Origin: Sinonovacula constricta
Taxonomy: Eukaryota > Mollusca > Bivalvia > Cardiida > Solecurtidae
Direction of reading: 5' to 3'
Assembly: GCA_007844125.1 (NCBI GenBank)
Contig: CM017567.1
Span: forward strand, 7,056,821-7,120,820
Length of the DNA: 64,000 bases
The position numbers were made by a program, and so were the translations under genes. Positions within the stretch are counted from its first letter, which is position 1. Each line of letters begins with the position of its first letter. Below, in pieces: positions 31,571-45,300 of this stretch. The notes below the pieces were generated by a model, which saw nothing but the letters and a program-made list of their open reading frames with translations, was not told where the DNA came from and did not search any database.

Positions 31571-34215
31571 TGCTTTAATTTGCACATTGTATAAGGCCCT
31601 TTTCTAATTGATATTTGATATATATTGGTATAAACTTATGTCCACAATTAAATTTGGAAGCCGAAAGTTTACATTATATTAAATACATGTAACGATTTCT
31701 GACCCTTGAATCTCATTTAAACAAGGATCATTTTAAGCACCACCTCGACTATAAGACAATATAAATAAATCACCCAGAATGTTCGTCTTTCAAAATCTTT
31801 AAATAAGCACGATTGAAATCCTTTCCAAAAAAGAGACATCGACGTCAGAGCGGAATACTCGGAGGATCACATGAGAAGACTTTAAAGTAAATGTTTTGGT
31901 GGTACTCTTAGTTCGAAAATAGCTAACCGTGCATCGTGGATCAGTTAGGAAACATATGTTTGTAATCACGTTTGAGGTGCTTAATTTTTTACCAAATTGA
32001 CCAGAAGGTCCCAAACTGGCTGGTACCATGTTTTAGGGAAAAGAAACTATGTCCGTAATGTATAGAATGTCCTAACGGTATATCCGTAATTCATGCCGTT
32101 GGATACTACCGCATAATCACTTAATGTCGATATTTCGCACCTGTATGTAAGTAATTTACCCAAGGGATCTATAATCTTTCCTTAAATTGTGCGTATTTTC
32201 TGTTCAAAATGTAGTTAACGTGAACATGTTTAATGCTTTTGTGATATAAATTTGGATTTCAAACCTTAATGTAATATTTATTTAAGAATCCCTACCCCCA
32301 CCATCACCCCCACCAAAAACAACAAAAACAAACAACAACAACAAAAATAATAAGAACAACAAAAAACTCTTGCCTAATTGGCATTCATTTGCGTATATGA
32401 TTATATGGCTCAAATATGTAAGAGGCAGTAGGAATGTTGTGCCCGTTCTGTCTCTTCCAAAGCTTCCCTTTGTATACGAAGAAACAAATCTATGGCCGCA
32501 ATTTTTACTCTTAATGTCGCTAATTTATATGACATAATCATTTCCTTTTGGTAATTTATACGGCGTTTAAAAACACAACATAATAACTAAGTAATAAAGC
32601 TAGTTTAAATACAACATCATTATTTCACGTTTTAATTATTACTGCATTTGGAATATCATGTCCGTAATTTGCTCAGAAATGTTCATGTCAGTATTGTAAA
32701 GGGCATCATAACTTCATAACGGCAATATAAACGACATAATACATTCATGATTATATATTGGAACATAAATATAAAATTGTTCTTTATGAACTAGTGTGGA
32801 AAGTGCTAGTACCATTAACTGCTTTCCATAAAAGCGGAAATAGTGATAAAAATACTTATTCCTGTAAAATCAGTCCAGGTTAATTGGAATCCACTCGGTT
32901 ACATTCATGCTTGTTTCATTTATGTTTTATCTGAAAAATTATACACGTTGTGATATTTTTATTTATATTTAGAAACTAAAGGAGTCAAAAATATTAAACT
33001 ATCGGTCGTTATACATATATATAATTATTATCAATTCTGTATTAACTAATTTTGATTCTGTTAAAGGACATAATCATGGCATTGTTTTGTTAATATCATT
33101 TTTTTATCCCGTAAGCATACAACAAGTGGCACTTTTATATATTCTTACAATAGAATGATGAATTGACCATGATTTATCTTTCACAATTTGAACGCAAAGA
33201 ATATCCGACTTTTTTGTATGCTTAAAAGTTTGTCCGCCACGTGCAGTATGTAAATATTTTCTTAATACTTATATCCATACACATTTAATGTATTTTCCAT
33301 CATTTCTAAAACTGTGGATAGAAGTTCAGATTTTTCTCATTTGGAAAATGACCCACTCACGGTTATTAAATTTACTTTAAACCTGATGTATATTTTATTA
33401 TTATGTTTTTAAACAGTTTGTTTTATTCCCCTCTTAGTAACTACATAACAAATGATCGAAAAAGTAAGGAATAGATACAATGCAATATATAACTTTTCTG
33501 TTAGTCAGTTTAAGTATGCAAAAACATTTGCAGGCATGCAAGCGATATAACTAGTACATTTCTATTTTATTAATTTATTTATTACACATGTATTACTTTA
33601 TAAAAGTACAAAGACAATTAAAAAGAAACTAAGAACATCAACATCTTCGTCATAAACATGACCGGTTAATATGCATTGTTAAAATGTTAATCGAACATAC
33701 AATATAGTTCATAGAGTTTATTACCTGATATCTTACTTTGTCAGATACTTGATTCAAACAAACAACATATTTTCTTATAAACTGACCCGTGTAATATTTA
33801 TTATAGAATTTCATATGTTGTCGAGATAAGAATAATTGTTGAAAGAAATATAAATAACCACGTGTTCACGTAGAAACAATGGTGGGTTTTAACATATATC
33901 ATTCAGTGATGTTCAGTAGAGTTTACCCCATACGTGCAAACTTTAATCATGATGCAAACCAACACACATGTGTTTATCCAGCTTTAAAGTGTATGGGAAT
34001 ATGAGGTTTTCTTAAAATGTGACGATTTGTAACATTGTAACATATTTGTATTAGCGTACAGCACTGTCAATGACCTTTTACATTTCTTTATTTTTTATTT
34101 TATTTTGTTTGCCTTTGACAATGGGGATGACGTTTGAAATGAAACTTATTTATCTTAAAAGTAGCCCTTCAGAATGCCAGTGAAAGTGTTTTTTTAGTCG
34201 CGACTGCGGTGTTTT
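31571..34215. other. Intergenic DNA
   Basis: AT-rich; an A/C-rich low-complexity patch at about 32295-32370. No exon supported. Confidence 0.35.
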
Positions 34216-34330
34216 CTGCTGTGTTTCCTGCTGCTGTGATTCAGTTGCTATGGTTGTTGCTGCTCAGTATGCTTGCTGCTGTTATGGTGGCTGCTGCTGC
34301 ATTTGCTTCAGCTTTGTTTGCTTCTGTTTA
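34216..34330. repeat. Degenerate GCT trinucleotide repeat
   Basis: Interrupted GCTGCT/TGCTGT words over about 115 bp. Confidence 0.6.
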
Positions 34331-36189
<1,859 letters not shown>

Positions 36190-36720
36190 CACCGCACTGA
36201 AGCGCGTACGCCAACAATGCAAGCTCTTGACTGTAAAATGGTCATTTGAAAGAAATACAGTATAAAGAAGGCGTTACGGGTTGTAAACATCAGAAATACA
36301 TTTTCTGACAAGTTTTGTAAGTAGATCAGAAATGTTACTGAGATCATAGACTTTGTTAATCTTACATAACCCATTTCTTTAAAATACAGGAAGGCGTATG
36401 CTTTGTTGCATAAGAGTTTTCAAACTGCTAATATATGATGAAGCATTAAATCTTTTCGGTGAAAGAATTATGAAAACGCCTTTATTAGTTTGAGGAATCT
36501 GAAGCACTGTTGTAACAAGTAAACTGGTTTCTAACATTGAAATGTTCGACCTTAAGATAATCGTACAATCCTGTAACATGAAATATATAAATACCATAGG
36601 AGGAAGCACGAGGTAAATCACCATCAAGGTATGAATAATTTACAACACTAAAATTAAAATCTTTTCTCTTTTGATTGACTTCGGTACAGACGTTATCATT
36701 CGAAAAACCCGACCTCAATG
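36190..36720 (-). mobile_element. Retroelement remnant, region downstream of an RT domain, copy 1
   Basis: Minus-strand frames read KRKDFNFSVVNYSYLDGD, PRASSYGIYIFHV, then RNQF and SYISSLKTLMQQ. After a frameshift they read YDLSNISDLLTKLVRKCISD and HFTVKSLHCW. The last part aligns with the plus-strand copy at 61.0-61.3 kb (GLNNFSDHLTKLIRKCIAD and PFTVKNLHCF). From memory, this layout follows the reverse transcriptase core in a retroelement ORF widespread in marine invertebrates; I cannot name the clade. Stops and frameshifts make it inactive. Confidence 0.7.
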
Positions 36721-38788
36721 TCTAGAAATCCTGCATTTAAATGTCAACTATTTGCTTTGTTAATAGAATGTTATGCAGGGTAAAACAGAAGGATAATATG
36801 AGCTAAGAAATGGTTATCTATAGTACGAATTTTGTCAAGGTAATGTGACGTTGAATTGAAAAGCCTCTGTATTATTGCTTTGGGTAGAAGGGGATATCAT
36901 TACCACAACGACTCGTTTAAAGGAGTAAAAACAAATCAGCTGTCAATGATGCACAGGTCCTATACGTAGTCCAATCACTTCTCCAAATAAAGCGTCACAG
37001 AATTTTATCGCAAAATTCAACAAGTACAATACATTAAACTTCACAAACAGTCATACTACTACGCAACGTAATTTTTTCAAGTATGCCTTGGGGAAAAGGA
37101 CATTAAATTCATTGCAAGCAATGTATAAATGTCCTTAGGGCTTGTTTTTAAATGAGAGTAATCCATTTGGTAATGAATAAATCATATGTATGACTTGTAG
37201 AGTAATGGGCATTCAAGTACCAAACTTGTCTAAACGTCTGACAATTTGTTCAAACCGAAGAAAAGCTAATTACTAAATCCCATACCTTTTCCCACAATAT
37301 TTAACACATTGATTATACAAACTGCCGTATACTGACTTTTCGATATTCACCAGTCTTTAAAAGGCATCGAAAATTTCCATTCAGTTTTAATTGTCTTTCC
37401 CCACACCCTTTTGCATGCATTATAACCTTTGTGTCGAATGATGGGATCAACAGCTAAAATTAATCACATAATTCCAAAGACGCCAGACAGCATACACATA
37501 TGCACGCTACAGTGTTGTTAAGTACAATATGAATTAATTCATTGTTGATTTTTAAAAATGTCATGAACCACACATATATGCTATGTACATATATACATAT
37601 ATAATTAGTTTCCAATTGCAACACTTTAGAAGGATGGCTAAATCTGCATTATTTGTTTTAATGATTGATAGTCGGTTGAATTTTATAAAATGATAAGTAC
37701 ACGTACATAGTGTTTTACTGGAACGTAATGCCTGGTTATAACTGTTATAATATACATAACTGTAGTATTAAACCTATAATGGATGTGTTAGCTAGTACAT
37801 GTATACATGATGTTGATAACTATAGCAACTATTTCGATCAATAACGATTTTACTTCATCTTCCATTGCGAAATTTGCCTCATACCTAGAGTGAGAACTTA
37901 ATTTGATTAAAAACTACTCTAGTATTCTATTTATCATTTTATCCGTTTTATTGACAATAGCATTGTTTACTTTCTGTACATCTATTTAGTTTTCTGAAAG
38001 GATTATTCGCGCACGAGTTAAGCTGCTATCTTTTTATATGCAAATACATATAGAAAAATACCATGATTACAAATCCTTCACGGAAGTATATCACAGTAGC
38101 ACGATTATAGCCAATAATCAGGCGCCCAACTACCTTTTGGAAAGAGGGAGATGCTTAACACGTTTGAACACAAGAGTTTGAGTTTTTAATGTTTATTTGA
38201 CTTGAATCTAAACAGGTTAATGGTTGAGTGAAGCTAACATTTTGGGGTGCAGGAGTTTCGATTGGACAAATTCACAGTTAAGGCCTATGCATGACAGTTT
38301 AAAAAAATCTTTTTTATGTTTATGTTACTTAAATCCAACCGGTGAGACGCACAAGATCATATGACTACGAGAAAGTTGCTTTGGAGGGATATGTACAGAA
38401 TTGCAACTTTCGTCGATTCATACTTTAATTTGCATGTTTCGTTAGATATATATAATTGTTTTTGTATTTAACATGTATCTTCAATTTATCGTTTGTCCTT
38501 AGGAAGGCGTACTAGTCGCTAGGATATAGGCGGTGTTGCGGCCAACTACAAATTAATGGGGGTGATTGGTAACGCACATCGTGGAAGTTTGGGATCATCC
38601 TGGAATTCGAAGGATCATACTATCAATGTATAGATCTGCATGGTATTTAACTTAAACGTATGTATTCATATTCTTAGTGGTTATACAACTTACAAAGTGG
38701 ATTAAAATGAAAAAGGACTAAATTGAATTGCAAATATTTTCTTCTTTTTCAGTCTACAAAAGAGCCAAACTTCTAATACTGAAAGCTT
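36721..38788. other. Intergenic DNA
   Basis: No RT core was found upstream of the remnant. AT-rich otherwise; contains the second copy of the weak dispersed repeat (38205-38400). Confidence 0.3.
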
Positions 38789-39154
38789 TTATTGACAAAT
38801 AGACATGAGGCTGTCAGCATTTAAATTCCAGACTGCATCTAAACTTTGACTTTGTAAATTTTCTTTAAAAGAAGTAAAGAATTTAAATAAATATTCTGCA
38901 AAGAAAACTAGTCTTTTACGAATGACATTGTGATTTTTCATATCATAATTATTCCTAACATATTCTTCAGTGTAAACAGTCAACAAGGATAGCCACGTAT
39001 TTGAATTAAAAACATCAAATGTATCATCCTGTGCAAACAAATTAGTAGTCATGAGTTTAATGCATTGTTTGCAATTTACGATAGTATATTCATTAATTAT
39101 TAACTTTAAATTAAAGTATGTTGACAACATTCGCATAGCTTCAATGATAAACAA
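38789..39154 (-). CDS. Unrecognised 121-codon open frame
   Basis: The longest open frame in 37-42 kb. It includes NTWLSLLTVYTEEYVRNNYD and ends LNADSLMSICQ. Composition is ordinary for protein, with hydrophobic/charged alternation, but there is no good start context (the frame opens at TTG), no recognised domain and no neighbouring exon. It could be an exon, a transposon relic or chance. Confidence 0.2.
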   Translation of the reverse strand: MFIIEAMRMLSTYFNLKLIINEYTIVNCKQCIKLMTTNLFAQDDTFDVFNSNTWLSLLTVYTEEYVRNNYDMKNHNVIRKRLVFFAEYLFKFFTSFKENLQSQSLDAVWNLNADSLMSICQ

Positions 39155-41380
39155 TGACTTTCAGTAACGTTTTAATTTCCTCGTAGTTTCCGGTAAGTAG
39201 CGAGGATAGGTTTGTACATTGTTCATATTTTTTCGTAAGTTAAGGTTCCTTTGGCTGACATTATGAAATCGATCATCAAAATAAGATTTAGTAAATTACC
39301 GAAGAAAACAGCCATTCATTTATTTTCCTAATAAAATTGACGATTGAGTTCAGTACCGCGACAATGTTCAAAGAAAAAAGTTAGAAGTGCGGATCCCATT
39401 ATCCCGAAGTCATAGTCATAATGATATTGCAATTCACGCTCTGTACTCGTAACGGTAACCAAAGTGCTCGGTAAAATTAAATGCAAATAGCCTTTTCCTT
39501 AATCTTTTAAGTTTGTTTATCGCCAAGTTTTGTACTCAAGACATGATGAATTCCGTGGCAAGAAGTCTGATTTAACTGAAAAAGAAAATTCGTTCTGAAA
39601 AATGCAGTATGTCACTCTAACTGCGTCAGATACTAATTTATGGTGTCAAAAACGCAGAATACACACTGCATAGACATTTACATTTGCTCAATCACTGGAC
39701 TTATTGACATTAATTTGAGAGACAATGCGACACTAAATCATCCGCAGTTTTTCTAACAATTCGACTTACTCCACAAGAGTCACTTGTCCGTTGCGATTTC
39801 TGAAAATGGCTTAAGTGCAATTTACGCATTTTCTATATCGTTACATTTTGCTTGAAAACATGATAAAATTATCATGTCTTGATAAAAACAAGTGATTTAT
39901 TCATTGTATTCATAAGTGTGCACCACATTTTACAGACATAGTTATAACTAGAACATTTGCGCTTGTGTTTGGGTATCGCCGCTGTTGGAAATAAAGGACC
40001 ATGTCGTAAATAATTACAATTCTTGTTTAAATATTAAATGTGTAACATAATATTTTACTTAAAAATCGAAATATATCTTGTAACAAAAACCTCCCCAGAA
40101 ACAAAAATGATAACGAACTAGTGGTCCTGCGTACACATCATAGTGTGTCTAGCTACGCCACTGGAAATGGTTAAATGTTAAATGTTGAAGTCATATTTCC
40201 TAATTAAAATTATGTAGCTTTGCCTTGAAACGTCCATAATAATACACTGAGACTTTTTCTCCTCATCGTAGGCCATGTTGAAAGCTGTATATAAACATTG
40301 TGCATGCCATTATTTATAATCAAACTATTTAAATCCAGCATGTATACATGGCACACGTGGCTCTTTATTATTTTGTCTGGTATAGTAAGGCATGCCGGAA
40401 CTTACTTGGTTCTGAGCTCGAACCAAACACAGTAGCTCGTATTTGTTTACTGCTCTAATAACCCTATTGTATTGACACACAAAGGTAACACATTAAACCT
40501 ACATGTATTAAGTAACCGGCAGATAGTTAAAGCATCTCACTATCGCACTTAAAAATAACATGCAAATACATAGTAATAACTGCGAATGTTTAAAAATGTA
40601 CATACAATTACTACCTTGTCTGGTCATATTATACAAGTAAATCCCACGGAAGCAATTTAACGATACGATCTCCGCTGGTGCTTCAAATGCACAATCTAAT
40701 ATTTTCCGTAGCTTTCATATTAACACTTTTACAACACCTCTTGGAAACAAAGTAAACAATTTGTTTGAAAGGTATCTATTCATTTTATTTTATTATTTCA
40801 TTATTGTTTGTCTTGGTAAAATCATAGTTCAGAGAGTGTTGTTTAAAAATGAAGAGTTTTCTTTTCACTGTTCTTTTATAGAAAACTAAGCTTTAAGCTC
40901 TGTAAACCGATTTAAGTACCAGAATCTTTTTTGTTATTTGTCGATGAACCTATCCAAGTTGATAACTGTTGGTAACTTTTCTGTGTTGTTATGTTGTTGT
41001 GTTGTTATGTCTTGTCTCAGTATTGTCGTCACTTTGGCATTAAACTGGCATGTGCCTACCTTTTCTAAAGAATATTTAAATTAAATATATGATTTTATAC
41101 TTATCGGACCTTGCCATGTTTCTTGTACTGATCACAACACGAATGTCTTGCTAATGCGTGTGTGTTGCTGAAATATATACACAGAATAAATGAACTATAT
41201 TTCCATAAATATTTTGTAATGTTCTTAAAATAGTTATACAACTTTAAATTAGATATAACATAGATGGAACAAGATCTAGTCTTTCTATTTAAATGCATCA
41301 GCAAGCATATGTCGGTGGGAAAAGATTATAGACATAATTTACTGTCATATAATTTGGATACAAATACAAAGTAGATTTAA
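39155..41380. other. Intergenic DNA, nothing recognised
   Basis: AT-rich, downstream of the cysteine-rich gene. No exon supported. Confidence 0.35.
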
Positions 41381-41596
41381 ATGATCTAGACTGACGGATA
41401 ATCTAGCAAGAGGTGGTTTGACAAGGAGTTCCAAATACATAACTATGTTTTGGGAAAAACGGCTTGTCTTCAGAGTGGCTAAGTTAAACTTAAAAACAAA
41501 AATGTTCTCTCTCCATTTCTTCTTGAAAGGCTTTCATATATTGTGGATGCAACTGCAAGTTATGAAAATAGACCATGGTAACACAAAATGACTGCA

Positions 41597-41637
<41 letters not shown>

Positions 41638-42269
41638 GCAATAAGAATGTGTTTTATTTGGGTTTTTTTCTGTTGTTCTAATGAAATAATAACGACATAA
41701 AATACAGAAGTCGTAAATAAGACGTTGACGATACAGGCATTTATTAAAAGTATTTAAATTTTCTTATAAAACTCTAAACACTATCATCGAATGACACGTT
41801 TTATATTGAATTTATTTATAATGCTGGCCAATATATAATCCAGCAAGAGCTGATTGGACAAGAAGTCTCCAAACCATATTTTGTAAATTAGCAATCGTCT
41901 TCAAGTTAGAGTTGAATATAAGTTGCTCTCTCCATCCCTTCTTGAAAGGCTTTCGTATGTTGGTGCGACTGCAAGTTCTGAAAATAGACCATGGTTATAG
42001 AAAAAATAACTGCGGTTCAATTTGATTTTGATTCCACAGCACAAATGGCGCACGTAACAATGACATACACAAAATTATGTAAACCAAGCAATAAAAATGT
42101 GTTTTCGTTAGTTTGTTGTAGTTTAAATTTTATCATAATGACATATTATACAGAAGGCGAAAGATTGACGTAAATGATACAGACGTTTTACATCGTGTAG
42201 TTTAAATATCTTAATAAAATATATTGATTATCATTGTACAGACTTTACAATGACACATTGTTTTCTTAA
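41381..42269 (-). repeat. Tandem duplication abutting the 3' end of the cysteine-rich gene
   Basis: Two diverged units, about 41381-41820 and 41821-42269. Shared landmarks in order: TCCA-GCAAGAG, CTCTCTCCAT, CTTCTTGAAAGGCTTTC, CTGCAAGTT-TGAAAATAGACCATGG, GCAATAA-AATGTGTTTT and TTAAAT-TCTTA. One unit holds a TA microsatellite (41597-41634) where the other has unique sequence. The duplicated block begins at the stop codon, so it probably covers the 3' untranslated region and its polyadenylation area. Confidence 0.7.
41597..41634. repeat. TA dinucleotide microsatellite
   Basis: About 19 TA units inside one of the two duplicated units. Confidence 0.95.
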
Positions 42270-42387
42270 TTAATTACCATTCATGTTGTCCAGATTGGCT
42301 AGATTGGAAGTATTTACATAGAAGACAGATGAAGCGGAGTCGTCTGCTGCTTCCCTTACATGATCTTTATGCTGATGAGCTGTTTCC
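42270..42387 (-). CDS. Exon 4: cytoplasmic tail and stop
   Basis: Acceptor CCTGATGCAG. The G completes AG|G (Arg) from exon 3. Reads ETAHQHKDHVREAADDSAS, then SVFYVNTSNLANLDNMNGN and TAA. YVN fits the YxN consensus bound by GRB2-type SH2 domains when phosphorylated. Other frames of the exon are closed, supporting this phase. Confidence 0.75.
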
Positions 42388-45300
42388 CTGCATCAGGAAC
42401 AAATGATTCACCCGTTTAAACAATAAACTTGCAGTGATTTCATGTCTCTATAAAATAACTGATGCATTTAAATAGCAATCAACGCCTATGTTACTTAATC
42501 TTTACAATCTTTATCAAACAAATTAGTTATAAATATTATTTGCAAACATTCCTCATGTGTAGCTGTCTGATTATACTCATATCATTAGACTTCGACATAG
42601 ATTTTATTAAAAGATGACTACTGATATTGTTTTTACAATATACAAGAAATGTTAAATTATACCCATATCATAGAGTGCCAGTTAACATATAAATACTGAC
42701 AACTTGTAACACCATAGGAGTAACAACACAAGAGTACCTTTGTTGATTGTGTCGTTTAAAAGCTTGTGTAGAAACAATCCCAAGTACAATGCCTATCAAT
42801 AACGCCCCCACTGCTACTCCGGCTATAATCCCACTGAAAGCTATCTCAGTAGTCCCTTTGCTGTCTACATTGACATCTTCAGGTGTAGATTAAGGTATTG
42901 TGCAATAATAAAAAGAATGATTGTGACTTAACGAAGACCGGCTTAAATAAGTCATCTTATTTTAGCATAAGAATGAAAAATACAATCATAGACAGGTCAA
43001 CACTCATACATTAATTTATATCAATACTGAAACACTAAGTTTGTCCATCATAAAAAAAGAAACAACTTAGTATTTAAGTCAATTGTAATGTCATAAGTTG
43101 CCCTTATCCTCCTCAAATAGTGTACACGATTAAATAAATTTGAAACAAAAAATTAAATTGCATAAAATATTGACCAAAGCAGTTTTAATAGTCCAAAGAA
43201 TCACACCGAGGCTTAGCGATCTCACAACTCGCCTTTTCGTGTTAATAATCAAAAGTACTCTTTAATGCGTTGTAGAAAAATGCTATTTGAAAAAAAGAAT
43301 GTGTTCAAAACAGCGTTGTTGCCAAACAACAAATTTAAATTATTTATACTTACCTGGCACTCAAAGAGTATTCACGTGTCTTATACAGATTTAATGTTAT
43401 TCGGCGATAGTAATTAAAGTTGTTAGCTAACAGGTAACCTAAATCATTGGTACATGCATAAAATGCATATATCATATTTACAAAACTTTTACATGCATAC
43501 CATTATCAGTTATCAATTCAGAACGTTCGCTCTGGAATTCGTTAAACATCTTGAGCTGCTACTTTGAGAGACGCATATAGTTGAAGAATAAAAATGTGAG
43601 GCATTATTTTGAAATCAGTCGTTAACGCTTTTACTTGTTCGAGTGTTGTTTCCTCCTTCGTTGTTCGCTATGTCTACTGGGACATTGCCATAAGCCTTGA
43701 ATTACAGTGAAAATATGATAAAAATCTTTTAATACTTAAAAATATAAATCCCATGTTCGCAAATAGATCCTTCAAAGAATACTGTTTAGAGAACATTATA
43801 AATGAATATTTGGAAACTAATTTGAGTCAGAGGTATCTGTTCTTCAATTCTTTTTTATTTATAACTTAACCATATCATTAGGTGATCATTTTTTTTTACT
43901 ATTTGCCTATCATTGCTTATCAGTGATATATTGTATCAGTCAAGCCCTTTAAATCAATTACTTACCACGTACAATACCCATATATATATATATATATATA
44001 TATTTACCACAAATCTAACTGTGCGCCATTTAAATTTAATGTAAACTAAATAATATATCCCGAGTACTCACCTGAAGTGATGCATTGGGATTGTGCACAC
44101 GACGAACATTTGTCGTCGCAAGGAACACACCGGACAGAGCCGTCTTCGAGGGTTTTCAAGTAATATTCATCAATACAATTGTTACAAGTTATATTATTTT
44201 TACAGATCTTGCAGTGTTTTGGACACATGGCACATGTGTTTCCTTTTTCATAGAAGCCAACTTTGCAGCCGTCAATACATTTTCCAGACGTTTGTTCACA
44301 TGCGCTGCTATTACACCGCTTACGGCAAGTGTTATTGCAATAGTCTCCATAATAACCGTCTTCACACACATCACAGATTCCAGATGAACTATTGCATGAT
44401 GTGCAGTTAATTTCACAAGGGACACATGTTCCATGGCTTAAGTAAAACTTCGGTTGACAAGATGTACAATCGCCGGTCGTATTTGAACAAGTTAAACATG
44501 AAATTTTGCACTTGACACACTGACTACTATTGAGGTAATGTCCTGACACACACGAACTGCAGTTCAAGGATGATGTACATTCCAGACACGGGCTGCTACA
44601 TTTGTAGCATTTCCAATTGCTTAGGTAATATCCAGATTTACAGGAGCTACAATAGGATGATGTACAATCAAGACATCCATTGCTACATTTGTAACAAAAG
44701 CCACTGTTCAGGTAATATCCGGACGTGCACGATGTACATGATAAAGGCCTTGGCCATCCAGACCTACAATTGAGACACCCGCTGCTACATGGGATACACT
44801 GGCCATTGATAATGCCATATCCTGAAGTGCACGAGATACAGGAAATTGACGTACACTCATGACAAGGACTTATGCATGGGTAGCAACATTTGTGGAGCAG
44901 GAAATATCCAGAGTTACATGACTTACAGAAATTGGCTGAGCCGTATGACATACATGGATGCGAACATCCATGACAGCGGAAGTCCTTCAGCATATATCCG
45001 GTCTCACATAAGGTACAGAACGTTGGTGTGACACACTTGAGACAATGGTCACTACAGGTTGAACAACCTCCTGTAAAAATTAATTGTGCTGTATCAAATA
45101 GTTACTAAAACAAAGTTTCTATATGAATTGTTAAAAGATTGAAAGCATCCTCCTTTTGGTTGAAACAGCGAAGAAGCGAAGAAAATTATATACGTCTTTT
45201 AATTGCAGCAGAAGGTATATTTCTGTTTCATAATGTGATTTTAATACTATCGTTAGTAAGTTTGTTGATGACACATATGCAAGCATATATATGACGCAAG

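Noticed and set aside
31367..31607. Thr-rich and Val-rich open frames
   Set aside because: Translations of the GTA trinucleotide repeat on the two strands.
43636..43696. Extra juxtamembrane exon of the receptor gene (frame AYGNVPVDIANNEGG)
   Set aside because: The exon would be 61 bp between the given AG and GT, which breaks the phase needed by the transmembrane exon. Direct joining of the neighbouring exons is already in frame.
44085..44434. Open frames overlapping the cysteine-rich exon in other frames
   Set aside because: Shadows of the 999-bp exon; they lack the regular cysteine pattern and splice logic.
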